Shown: piece by piece, positions 1-11,222 of the stretch
Layout of the letters: every line of letters begins with the position of its first letter
How positions within the stretch are numbered: position 1 is the stretch's first letter
From: Nematostella vectensis
Taxonomy: Eukaryota > Cnidaria > Anthozoa > Actiniaria > Edwardsiidae
Direction: 5' to 3'
Assembly (NCBI RefSeq): GCF_932526225.1
Contig: NC_064034.1
Coordinates: forward strand, 19,714,927-19,778,926
DNA: 64,000 nucleotides
Program-made: the position numbers and the translations under genes
Notes under the pieces: model-generated
The model's input: the letters and a program-made list of their open reading frames with translations, nothing else
Told to the model about the DNA's origin: nothing
The model's database searches: none

Positions 1-1675
1 CACGTTTAAGTTATACAACTCTACAACTGCTTCTAAAATACTTTACACCTATAATTTACACCTATTCTGCCCCTTGGAAAATTATTCATCTTCATATCCA
101 GATCTGTGCAAAATAACTGGTTTGTTATATATAGCTGGCTTGCTTAATAAAATACTGACTAAATTATACATTATGCAAACTATATAATGTATAATTATCA
201 ATCTTCTATATTATAACTCTGATTATTTTTTTCTAATAATAAAGAGCTTGCCATGACCTTAAGGTCCCATTCAAATTATGATCATACTTTCTGCTCTTAG
301 CCTGCAAACAGGATCTCATAAGGGTCTATTCAAACACATTACCCACTTACTATCCCAGACAGGGCCGTCCACCTTAATTGCCTGGCAAAAATACACTTTC
401 CATATATTTATCTTATATCTCCTGGCATTCCTCACAATTGTCCTATACAGTTGTTGATCTAAATCGCAATCTGATTTTCCAGATTTTTTAGCTTTTCTTA
501 GAGTTTGCAAATATCATGTGAAAGAACCACAAGTGTGTATTCTTTTAACATTTTTTGTTATTCTCCTAGTGTAGCTGCTAAATAACACTCTCCTATGTCA
601 CATGAAGTCAACCTTTTCAGGAATTAAAAAAATATGTTGTCAAAAACTTTGAAAATATTATTGAGATGCGGCTCAATTATCCTGAGCCCTGGTGCTTCAG
701 TCTTTTACAGTTTCTTATAAGTGCATAGTACTTTTTGGTTTTCGTTTTTTTTTTTCTTATTATATTCTGTGTAAGGATTATAAACATCATAAGAGGTAAA
801 CTCGTGCAGTGGGATGGAGCAACTAGAATCTGTGGGTCCATTTAGACATTTTACACTGCACCGCTAACTGCAAGAAGCAACATTGTTGATAAGAGCACAT
901 TATCATTCATCACTTCCATGAGGGCTTCTTGCTTGCAGTGGATGTTGCTGTGGAAACGCGACTACTCGCAACACTTGCAGTAGAGCGACTGGAGACTCTT
1001 GAACTCATTCGGCCTTAAGAAAAAGATAACTATTAAATGTTGTCTGATTAAGTGTCTGGATCTCCCTGTAATCTAGTTTAGTTTTAAACTACTAGCAATG
1101 AATAAACACTATCATTAATATTAACATTCATTTATCCATTCATCCATGATGATGTTTCAAAATAACTGTAGTTGAGTTATATCCCAAATTGTTGGTTACT
1201 TACTGTCTTGAAGCAATAGCTCATCATCCAAAGCATCTTGAATTCTCTCAAGATCTGTGAGCTAGTCAAGGTACAAGTTTTAAAAAGCTGAATTTAAACT
1301 GATTCTTTGAACAATTGAAAAGTGTTATTCAGTTGGGTGGTGGAGGACATCAAAATAACAAATCAGATCACAAATCGAATCAGAATAATAATCCGAACCA
1401 TAAATTATACACCTCAAAATCTGCAAATCATATATTACATATTCAGAATTTTAAATCACAGTGAAGGCACTAAACCCAGTTTGCTACCAAACCAAAAACA
1501 GCCATGCTAAGAAGTGAGCTGCATAAAAAAGGGAATTCTCAACAACCAATGAAGTATCGCCAATGATGACGGCCAAGCTTCATACCTCATGTCACAGGCC
1601 AGTCTGGCTATGTTGCGATTTCTTGCCCTGCTTTCACACACAAATGTATTTAGAATACACAACCATTATAGAATT

Positions 1676-4600
1676 TTAAAGGATACGATCTGCTGTGAAA
1701 TATTTCACATGATAAGGCAATAGAGGTGCTACAGTGCCCGGCCTGTTTGACTTTCCTGAGCCCTTTCTTGTGGGGGGAGGGGTAGGAAGACATGATGCCG
1801 GAAGAGTCCCGGTAATCATTCCTTGGGCGAATTTCTTTGCTAGCACCTTCAAGCCCCCAGATAACATGAACACATTGTCCACCTCTCGCTGAACAAATGT
1901 TGTTGCTGCCGGGGCTGCGAGCCTTTCGTCTTCATCATAAAGGATGATAATTTTTCCAAGTTTGTTTTTCTGCCACAGAGTTAAGGAACTGTACTATGCA
2001 ATAAGATGATGGTATAACTAGAAAGTCTACGCACAAGCTGCAGAAAAAAGTGGTCTGGGTAGGTGTAGTAAAATCAGAATAAATCAAAGCAAGGTTGTAA
2101 TGGTATGCTGTACTCCTACATAACAACATACTGCTAGGACCTTGTCTTGATTTCCTCCCTACAGTAACATTCATAATATTAAAACATCAAACTGACTGCA
2201 ACTCACATAAAAATCACAGGTATAAAACAACAATCACAAAAAAACAAATGTAGTAAAAAGGATACAAATATAAGTATCTCTTTAGTGAAATAATTATAAG
2301 ACCTTGAAAGCATACTGGATGGGTAATGCAGAGCTGAAAAACGAAACAATATATGTCACTCTTAAACATGAAGAAGTGGAATAAGAAAGAAACAGCAGGT
2401 AGTGTAAGGGAAAAAAAGTATAATAACAGATTTTGTGAAACGAAACTTGGCATTTATCCAATATATGTATCACATAATGTTAAATAGTACAGAGAGTAAT
2501 CCAAAATACAATGCAACATCTAACTATTTTTTTAATACACCAAAAACTGGAATTTGACTCTGCCAAATTTTCGTCTTTAATAAGACTTCTTCGGGGCAGA
2601 CTGAAGAAGGTGAATCGTTACAAGCTTATTTACATCAGAATAGTGGCACGAGACGCAAAAACATTACAACTGACAAAAACGTGCATTTTCTAGAATAGCG
2701 CGCGCTATGGATAAAAAGAATTTACACATCTCTATGTGGGTTCCTACTACAAAAAAAGTCATCACTATTAAGACCCCACGGGTAGATAGACTTAAGCCGA
2801 TAAGCCCACTGGCCTTCCCTTTCCCTAAGCTGAGCATCAGAGTAGACCCTACGTATTGCTTGCTACACATAGAGCAAGTAATTAGATAAACAACAAAATC
2901 TGAGTTACAGTCCAAGTCAAGATTAATGACATATTTCTTATTAGTAACTGTACTGCGAAACTCCCGCCCTGTCTTAAGAAAGTTACACACCCTACACCTT
3001 TTACCGCCACACTTACCACAACCTCTAACCTGAGTACTATCCTCTTTAAGAGAGGAGTGCACCAACATATCCTTTTAACTCCTAGGTTTCCTATAAGCCA
3101 CCATAGGTACCCTACCAATAGCACCCCTACATCTACTAGAAGATTCTAGAACTGGCTGTAAATTACGAAGAATACCAGGTAAATTAGGTAAAGCTGGATG
3201 AAAAGTGACTACAAAAGGTACACGATCATTCTTACCTTTACGCCTGTCTTTCAATGTGTCGTCCCTAGGAATACGTCTAACCCGGGTTAGACGTATCTAC
3301 CATCAATAGTTTTAGGAAGCGTTTTAATAATCATAAAAGTAAGTTCAATAAGCACCCTAGTTTACAGGTTTTTTGTAGTAGGAACCCACATAGAGATGTG
3401 TAAATTCTTTTTATCTATATCGCGCGCTATTCTAGAAAATGCGTGTTTTTGTCAGTTGTAATGTTTTTGCGTCTTGCGCCACTATTCTGATGTAAATAAG
3501 CTTGTAAGGATTCACCTTCTTCAGTCTGCCCTGAAGAAGTCTTATTAAAGACGAAAATTGTATTCATTGTTCTGGTACGAGATCGCGACAGTTTGGGCTT
3601 TTTGATTCTAAAACTATTTTTTTAAATATACATCTCTACTTCATACAATGAAAGACTAACTTATCAGTTACTAGTTTAACACAATCTACAGTACCTCCAA
3701 TAATGTGACATTTATCAAATGCTTCTTTATCACGTAGGTCTAGTAGCAGATACGGCATGGATTCCACATCAGGGGCAACTGTGCTCAAAGGTGTCTCTGT
3801 TGGCATTTCTGATGATTTATTATGGTCACTGTCTTGATCTTTGACGTCTATCTCTCCCACTCCATGAATTAAACTGAAGAAAAAAGAGGATGTCTTCTAA
3901 CATTTTTGTTACTCTTAAATCAAAGCTGTGTGAGAATGAAAAATTGGTTGTTTTGAAGTTGTAAAATAAGTAAAAAGAGGGCTCAAGTTTTACAATTTTT
4001 TTTTCTGACAAAAGAGTGGTCTCCCTGAATTTCTGAGAATTAACCGTTTGTTGGAGCATGAGGAATGTTTTCAAAGAAGCCTTCACTCAGAAACTTCAAC
4101 CCCATGTTAATATATTCCCCTGCTTCCATGATAACTTTGCCAGCCAACTAATTTTCCTTCAACTTGTTTGGATTTCTTTCAGTGTTATAATGTTTTGAGT
4201 CTGTGTTAATTAATATGTTTTACTTTTAATAGGTCCATGGTAACTTTTCTACTGTTCACCATTTTTAAAACTAAATGCTATAGGGGGAAACCCATGACAC
4301 AGTAGGCACCTTTGAAGAGTTGACCTCGAAGTTGCAGTGCCAGATGTTGCAGGTCTGTCATCACCCAAGTTTAATGGTGGCACATTCTCCCCGTCTTCAA
4401 CTGATTCCTTTTCTTCAGGCACTATTGTTCTTTGCAAATCTAACAAAAGAGTATAAAAACTGGTATTAAAGAAGGCCAATCACACCACCATTTTATGCTC
4501 CCTCTCAATGACGAGTCACACAAAGCATCCATTTCCATTGGCTAATTAAAGCGAGTAACCAAGAATTTTTTTTATCAAATATCTTCAATAATATATCGTA

Positions 4601-5772
4601 GATTTAAATTTTGAAGTTTCCTTGTGAATAAACCGCTGTATTTTCAATGATGAACAATAACAAAGGAGTGGTTGATCAACATTCTTTAAGGAAACACTTT
4701 CCAGCAACCATCACAGTGTATGTATTGTTTGGAAACCATTGTCCCACATACCAGCCGTCATTAGAGATTCTCTGTCTTGCTCGACTTGCAAAACTTGTGC
4801 TACTTGCAACACCTACCATATATCATAACAACAATATTACAAGTGTCATTTTATTAAAATCCTTGACAATAACACATATCTTTACCAGTTGGGCAAAGGT
4901 CGATGCTTTCATTCTTTTGAAGATTTCATCTTTCCTGAACTTGTAATCTACAGAAAATTAAAGAAATTAGCCAGTTGCCTAACAAAGAAAGAGTGACAAA
5001 GACAGGATGCAAAGTCTAGAACAATTAATTATTAGGCACAAGCTTTTGTGATGTACAAGGATGTAGCTATGCCAATGGCTAGCACTAATTATGGCCTCAC
5101 AAAAACAACTTCACACTAATGTCACAACTCATTCAATTATTAAAAACGTACGCAAAAATACTAAAAAATCATGATTTGGAAATTTTAAAGAAAATCAATA
5201 AGTATAAACAAATCAGAAAGTATTATATGTTTGGTGTTGTAATAGCCAAACTTTAACTAGTTTACAGTTTTGCACGATACAAAATAACTTCATCAAGTCT
5301 CTATCTTTTCAAATTTGCAACCTTGGTCAGAAAGATAAAAATTATCTCTTTTTTTTAAATAAAATCATGTTTTTTTAATTCCTAAAAATATAGCAAAAAA
5401 TGTAAAATATTTTGTCGTTTATTATCATCATCCTAAGTTAAGCTTACTTTTTCGGATTTCATCGATCCTTTCCATGTACTTGGTAACACTAGATCCTGCA
5501 AAAAGCATAGGAAATACAAAAAAACCAATTGATATTATTAAGTCTTTTGCCGCTTGCTTGCACTGCAAGAACTAACCCGTGTCAACGGTAGCTTTCACAT
5601 GCTTGTATTTGGGGTTTTCTGGGATCTTCTTGCTCAAAATCTGAAAACAAATCAAACACAGAGTACAATTACAGTCTATTCTTGATAAATTATCGAGCCT
5701 CTAGCCCATCGCTGAGGTTTTTATGCTGAAACTCACATCTACTTTCTTGCTCGACCTACTAGTTGCAGACAT
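1676..5772 (-). CDS. CEP41: CEP41 (TSGA14) homologue, rhodanese-domain centrosomal/ciliary protein
   Basis: CEP41 is a basal-body and ciliary protein needed for tubulin glutamylation in vertebrates. Exons I can place on the minus strand, all with GT-AG borders: 5772-5737 (starts MSATSRSSKKVD), 5640-5577, 5495-5448, 4947-4886 (ends FKRMKASTFAQL), 4812-4752, 4439-4310 (ends SRSTLQ), 3873-3695 (PYLLLDLRDKEAFDKCHIIG, the start of the rhodanese domain) and 1969 down to about 1680 (GKIILYDEDERLAAP read with flanks, then VFMLSGGLKVLAKKF). Phases join correctly through the first seven. One short exon between 3695 and 1969, matching the human AYSYP region, is not securely found, and the 3' end is uncertain: the last exon either stops at 1676 or splices on near 1684. 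Order and content follow human CEP41 closely. The intron between 3695 and 1969 contains a Penelope-like element. The gene is head to head with MEST. Confidence 0.88.
2560..3565 (-). mobile_element. Truncated Penelope-like element (GIY-YIG end) flanked by inverted terminal repeats
   Basis: On the minus strand, 3240-2750 encodes the C-terminal part of a Penelope-like element. A VTFHPALPNLPGILR segment leads through an in-frame TAA near 3078 into a Cys-rich linker (CGKCGGKRCRVC) and the GIY-YIG-like core (VVYLITCSMCSKQYVGST). The reverse transcriptase part is missing. About 190 bp at 2563-2755 recur inverted at 3370-3558 at high identity, resembling the pLTR-type ends of such elements. Both arms hold a hammerhead-like core (see findings). 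The element lies in a CEP41 intron, so it may be transcribed in the gene's sense direction. Confidence 0.8.
3531..3556 (+). ncRNA. Hammerhead-like core in the Penelope terminal repeat (right arm)
   Basis: CTGAAGA (3531-3537) is followed by a hairpin GTCTT/AAGAC and then GAAA (3553-3556). This matches the conserved CUGANGA, stem II and GAAA core of hammerhead ribozymes, known in Penelope-like retroelement ends. The matching left-arm copy at 2569-2594 on the minus strand reads CCGAAGA, so its core is mutated. Stems I and III are not convincing at the right copy, so I call it a relic. Confidence 0.5.
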
Positions 5773-6040
5773 TTTGAGATTTCTACCAGTACATTGCCTG
5801 GTTACCTTGCAGGAGGTTGTTTGACGCGCGGTTACCAGGCCACCATGGAAACTACCCAATAAAAATGCCTGAAAAGAGCCAAACCAACAGCTATTTTACA
5901 CCTAAATAACTCTGATCAGCACAAAGAACGTAATTAACTGTGGGTTTGGGTTACTTCGGAATTTCTCTTTTCAAAATATCCCAGCATGCATTTCCATCGC
6001 ATTTCCAAGGAACGCCTGGTACATATCTGATTTCAAGAAA
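5773..6040. promoter_or_regulatory. Bidirectional CEP41/MEST promoter with candidate RFX X-box
   Basis: Only 268 bp separate the two divergent start codons. At 5839-5852 the sequence GCCACCATGGAAAC matches 12 of 14 positions of the palindromic RFX X-box consensus GTTNCCATGGNAAC, 67 bp upstream of the CEP41 ATG. RFX factors drive ciliary genes, which fits CEP41. Two GGTTACC half-site-like motifs lie at about 5800 and 5830. That this site is functional is inference. Confidence 0.5.
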
Positions 6041-9000
6041 ATGGCGCCAAGGTTGTCATTTTCTCAATATTTCCTGATTGTTTTGACCGTAGTTGTCGCC
6101 GTGTGCGTAAACCAGCGACCTCCAGAATTATCCTCTAAGCTAAAAGAGTGGAGAAAGAGTGGAAGGTACTTCAATTATCGTGGAAATGCTGTATTCTATA
6201 GAGGTGGGTTTTCTAAATACTGTTCGTCTCTTTAATTTCCTGCGCGTTTGAGGACACATTTCACGAGTTGGTTTTATATAGATGATCAAGGAAGCTCAAA
6301 GCACCAAGATTCTGTGGTGTTGTGTATCCATGGTTTTCCTACCTCAAGCATTGACTGGTCTAAGGTGGGTCTAATGCAAGACGGGAAGGTAGGGTAACAG
6401 GGGGATTTCTTTAGCGTGAAGGACGGAAAGATTCTCTTCAGACATGCAATCAATAAATAATAATGTTATTTTACATAATAGCATAACACTGAGCACGCCT
6501 ATTTATTCATGTGTTCAGTAACAAGGTTTTTTTGTATCTGTTTTAGAATAGCCATTTCAAAAACCCATGCAATCAAAGTCTCAAAATAAACAAATAAATA
6601 CTGTCTTAATAAAATATTAATAATCAATATATAATAGATAAATAATAAATCTATCAAATGTTTTATTTTCTAGATATGGCCAAAGCTAAAAGAGAAGTTT
6701 GGTAGAGTAATAGCAGTCGACATGTTAGGGCTTGGGTTCAGTGACAAGCCCGTAAGTATTAGTAGAATGGCTTTATTTCCCTTATTTTTTTAAGGAGTTG
6801 GTATTCTTATGTGATCCCAGAAAAAATCCAAAGTCCCCATAGATGAAATTGGAAATTCCTAAAGGCAGAGGGGTAGGGGGATTCACAGGGAGTGAAAACA
6901 TGTTTTTATCCATAAAAGTTCTGTATGTTGGCCAATTTTGGGGTAGAAATCCCAGGGGGTGGAGGGGTGCGACTCTTTTCTAGAATCACTCATCATGTTT
7001 ACATTGTATCCTATGCTACCCAAGCTTTAATAATATAATAATATATAATGCGTGAGTGCTCAATACACAGGTGTAGAGCGGGAAATATCTTGGTTTGTAG
7101 GAAAAAAACACGCAAACAACCATTTCATCTCTACAAGCCTGTTTCGTGGTTGCCCACTCATCAGGAGATTTATATAAATATATATATATATATATATAAT
7201 AAGGGCTCCCATGAGATGCATAAAAATATCATTTGAGAAACAAGAAAAATGTTCAGTCCTGATGGTCCTGATATTCCAAGGCTAGGCATTTATTTATGAC
7301 AGGATTAGCCAGTCCAAAAATTGATAACATGCATTCTGTTAGTGGCAGAGATGATGTGCTGCTAATTCAAGATTATGGTTCATATTTGTGACATTAGTAC
7401 TTTAAAGTTACTTGTTTTTATCAGCTCTAATATGTCTCGTATTCAGACAGAGCATGCCTACACAGTGATGGACCAGGCGGATTTACTAGAGGATCTCCTG
7501 GATCACCTCTCTGTGAGAAATGTGCATATTTTAACTCATGACCTTGGGGACACAGTGGCACAGGAAATGCTTGCAAGGTACAACTTAACCCTCTCTTTGA
7601 GATTATTTTGCTTATGTGGTAATTACAAATCCAACTAAGCCTATACTACTAAAGGATAATGTTTTTTTTATTCCCCTTTTGTCAGATATGAAGACAGAAT
7701 GGATGACAAGGAAGAGGATGGCGTTCTAGGGATAGTGACCCTTTGTTTGTCAAATGGAGGTAGTTATTATGTGTAGGAACTCTTATTAGTTACCAGTGTT
7801 TGATCATATCACATTGCTCTCTCTTAGTAAGTCTGCTAAAGAATCTCCTTCAGGTGTGTCTGACTAGTTCTCTTATTAAACACAAGTGTTCATTTGAAAT
7901 CCTAGGTTTGTTTGATGAAACATACAACCCACGAATTATCCAACAGATATACTTAATCAGTCATATCCTTGTTTAAAATTCACTTTTTATATATACAGGT
8001 ATTTTCCCAGAGACAAATTATCCCAGACTAACTCAAAAGGTGACTATGCAATGTATACAAATTAAATGATAATTTTTGGTTAAATGTGAGGTTGATGACT
8101 ATTTGTAATGTTTCATTTGTCCTTAGCTACTGGTTTTACCATGGTTTGGCCCATTTCTTGCAAGGTTCATGAATTATTATCTGTTCTCCAGAAGGTAAAA
8201 CAAAATTTTCCTACCTTTAGTTTTTTTTCTAAACAAAATAATTAGATATAACATAAGTAAAGTAAAGTTTTATGAATGAAACACATTGTATTGCTCTGTT
8301 TCAGTTTTTCATCAATATTTGATGTTGCCACACAGCCAACAACTGAAGAGCTTCAAGACTTTTGGGCTGTTGTCGCCCATAAGGAAGGGCATTTGGTGGT
8401 TGCTAAGTAAGTTGTCATGGAATAAAAAGTCATTTGAATAAAAAAAACAAAGTGAAAATGCTTTTAATGTTATGACTGATTCTTCAACTTCTTGATTAAT
8501 AGAATTCTTGATTATATGGAGCAAAGACGAAAGAATAGAGAGCGTTGGGTGAAAGTCCTGAACACAACCTCAGTACCTGGTAGGTTTATTGTGCGGAATT
8601 CCGCAAGACTTGTGCTCATCCCCCCGAGACGTGAATCACTGTCATTGTACAAAGTTCTTTCTGTATCTTCATGAACAGGGCTTCTTGCCTCTGGATCAGA
8701 GATTCTCACATGCTTATCTGACAGTTTGGCATAGTCAATCTGATGGTGATATTATAACATGATTATAACATCATTTTTTGTACCTTCAGTTCACCTTATT
8801 TATGGGTCATCTGACCCTGTCAATCCTCCTCAAATGCTGCAAAGATACAGGTAAATGATGGTTAAATATCAATATAATGTAAAAATGTGTTGCATTTCTG
8901 TAGTAAGTATCTTATATAAGCATTTCCATTGAGGTTACAGACTTCACTTCACATAGTTTAAAAATATATGTGCGAGTTAGTGTGTAAACAATGTCTCTAA

Positions 9001-9775
9001 AAAGGTACCATGACTTCCCTAGCATCTCTCATATGTCCCCCCTCTCTATCCAAGTTAAAGCTGCATTATCACCAGACAAAATAATCTGTTAAAATCTGCC
9101 CTATTAAACAGTCTATCCGCTCTAAATTGTCAGCCACATTCACAAAGAATCTTCCAATGGACACACTGCATTTACAATTTTGAAATATTTTTAGTGTTTT
9201 CCATTACAAATCATCAGAGACTGTTACATAATCGACCAGAAGCAAACTGGTGACAATTGGCTTTAATGCAGTGTATTGGAGGAGACAAGGGATTCAAAGT
9301 CCCAAATTCAGAGGGCTGGGTTTTTACACCCCTGAATAAATCCCAAGTCTACCTGACCCGGGTTTGAACCCCGGCCCCACCGTCTTGAGAAGCGAAGCCC
9401 GTACCACTCTCTCTGTCCAGGTAACTACTATTCAGACAATCGATTTCCAGTACAAACCCTTCTTATTGAGTTATTGATAGCCAATTCTGTATTATCCTTC
9501 ATTGCTATGATAACTGTGGTACAATGACTGAATGTATTTTTTTAGCTGCGTCTCGAATTTGAGCATAATTCCTTGCAAGTATAAGAAAGTTAATGCTAAG
9601 GAAATCAGCTATTGTGTTGTTTACAAAAACATATTTCCACACTTTTTTTGTTAGAGAGATTGTACCCCGTGGAACGTTCACTCGCCATCAAGGTGTTGGT
9701 CACTATCCTCATTGGGAAGATCCTGTGGGTTTTGCCAACAGCTATCTGGATTTTGTGAGTTTGTACAAGGCATAA
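6041..9775 (+). CDS. MEST: MEST/PEG1 homologue, alpha/beta-hydrolase membrane protein
   Basis: Eleven exons: 6041-6203, 6282-6364, 6674-6751, 7447-7577, 7686-7759, 7999-8039, 8127-8194, 8305-8406, 8503-8579, 8790-8850, 9655-9775. All have GT-AG borders and compatible phases, giving a 999-nt CDS of 332 aa against 335 aa in human MEST. The N-terminus has a hydrophobic anchor (QYFLIVLTVVVAVCV, residues about 9-23). The oxyanion-hole motif CIHGFPTSS, the nucleophile elbow LTHDLGDTVAQE (Asp in the nucleophile place, as in human SHDYGD and epoxide-hydrolase-like enzymes), CLSNGGIFPET, YGSSDPVNPP and the catalytic-His segment GVGHYPHWEDP are in family order. The substrate is unknown even in vertebrates; the protein is ER-associated there. 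Several codon-splitting intron positions appear shared with vertebrates, but I did not align genomes. Neighbours are CEP41 (divergent) and the F-box gene (convergent). Confidence 0.95.
7127..7169 (-). ncRNA. Type-I hammerhead ribozyme motif in MEST intron 3
   Basis: Read on the minus strand: ATCTC (stem I), CTGATGA (core, plus-strand 7158-7164), GTGG-GCAA-CCAC (stem II capped by a GNRA-type loop), GAAA (plus-strand 7142-7145), a short 3-4 bp stem III ending in GTA, then GAGAT closing stem I. All conserved core bases are present and the predicted cleavage is after GTA, between plus positions 7132 and 7131. It lies antisense to MEST. The short stem III is typical of retroelement-derived hammerheads, which often work as dimers. 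No coding retroelement sequence is visible beside it. Confidence 0.78.
7169..7200. repeat. TA-rich microsatellite
   Basis: An alternating TA run next to the hammerhead motif in MEST intron 3; low-complexity sequence with no further information. Confidence 0.85.
9180..9425 (-). repeat. Possible tRNA-derived SINE in MEST intron 10
   Basis: On the minus strand, 9420-9350 resembles a Pol III promoter. It has an A-box-like GAGTGGTACGGGC and, about 35 bp later, a good B-box GGGTTCAAACCC. Unrelated sequence follows to about 9180. It does not fold as a normal tRNA by eye, so a SINE head is the likelier reading. Confidence 0.4.
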
Positions 9776-11222
9776 GTTTCAAGCCAGAAACAAAATGATT
9801 AGGAATCATCAGAGCTGAATACTAAATCAGAAATTGAATGGGATAAAGCTTATACAGAAAAAGAACTTTTAAGTCTCTTAAATGTTTCTAGGCAACAGAG
9901 AATTTCTCTTAATTAAAACAATAATAGATTTAGAATGTTGAAATGGGTCATGGAATGGGATTAGTATGTATACCGTATATAAGAATTACTTATCCGTTAA
10001 CCAGATCATTTGATTCAAATTGCGGTTTTATTTGAACATTCTTACAACACTTTAGTACACAAAGTGAACTAAAACAGTGTATTTTGTGTGTAGCACAAAA
10101 CTTGAGTTTTTATATGAAACGGCAGAAATGCACGTCTAAAGTCTTTTTATTTGTACAATGCCGCCATTTTAAGGCATTCTTTTAAATATCAAGTGCTTTG
10201 ATGTATGAAAACTTTGAATTATTATTAAAATCTGTCTGATTTCTATAAGGAATTTGTCCATCTTTTTAGTAAAAAATTGAGAGCATCTTACAAGTCATAG
10301 CATGTACAGATAAGGACAATCATAGAAATACAATAGAAATAGTTGTTTCTCAAGTTCATGCCATATAGCAGTATTTGAAATTATTTTATAGTTGTTTCTC
10401 AAGTTCATGCCATATAGCAGTATTTGTGAAATTATTTTAGCAGCTATTAGTAATTTCTATAATCAATATTAATTTTGTCCTAATTTTTTTCTAATATGTA
10501 TAACTTGAGCATAGAACTGGTGAGAAAATGCACCAGTTGTCCTGATTTTCATGCTGATTAATCTTTGTATGTACAAAACATTGTGCCTTTTCTTCAATAT
10601 TCTTTGATATTTTTGTAAATTCGATATTTTTGTAAATTTTTGCAATGATTTTTTGATAAACAATTTGCTGAAGCATATTCAAAAAATAGAATTATAATTG
10701 TTGTAAATTTGTGATTGCATAATAGGCATATTCCCAAATAAGTAGGGATTAATAATTCATAAATGTGATTTTGATAAACAACCCCAGGGAAGGAAAACCT
10801 TATGGTGTTACTCTGCTATGCTAGCAATGATATGAATAAATGAGAGACTCACTTATCATCACATCAGTTGATTACTACTCCACACACTTAAACTTAAGTC
10901 AATGTTATGGCATTGAAAAGGCATACAAGAACAGTTTCACTTTCACTACCTCTATCAATGACTTCTGCAGCATGGTATATAGTACTGCATAATGACCAAT
11001 TATGCTAATGCAAGGTAATTCCTTGTACTAGAAACTTGTCCTCACACACACACCCTTAACAATGATGAACAACACCAAATAATAAACAGAACACTTCTTT
11101 TCTCGGTTTAAATATTTCCCTTATAGTTTTTTCCTTCCTGTATTCTGCTTAGTATTTCCTAACTATGTTGAAGCTACATTTGCTTTCTTATGAGAGGAAT
11201 TGCGAATAGAATTCTACCTAAT
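9776..11222. other. MEST-F-box convergent intergenic region
   Basis: AT-rich sequence between two convergent genes, presumably holding both 3' UTRs. A direct duplication of about 52 bp is visible at 10338-10385 and 10391-10440 (both contain GTTTCTCAAGTTCATGCC). No other coding or RNA feature was seen. Confidence 0.6.

Noticed and set aside
316-510. 64-codon minus-strand ORF possibly an exon of CEP41 or another gene
   Set aside because: No match to the CEP41 C-terminus and no convincing splice sites; it could be an unrelated exon, but I cannot support it.
1585-1640. Short minus-strand segment reading RNRNIARLACDM before a GTATGA donor-like site
   Set aside because: Looks exon-like, but its phase does not join the CEP41 exon at 1969 and no family match was recognised.
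7158-7164. Possible bacterial-type or riboswitch reading of the CTGATGA hairpin region
   Set aside because: The three-stem arrangement with GAAA and a stem-I match fits a hammerhead fully and nothing else.
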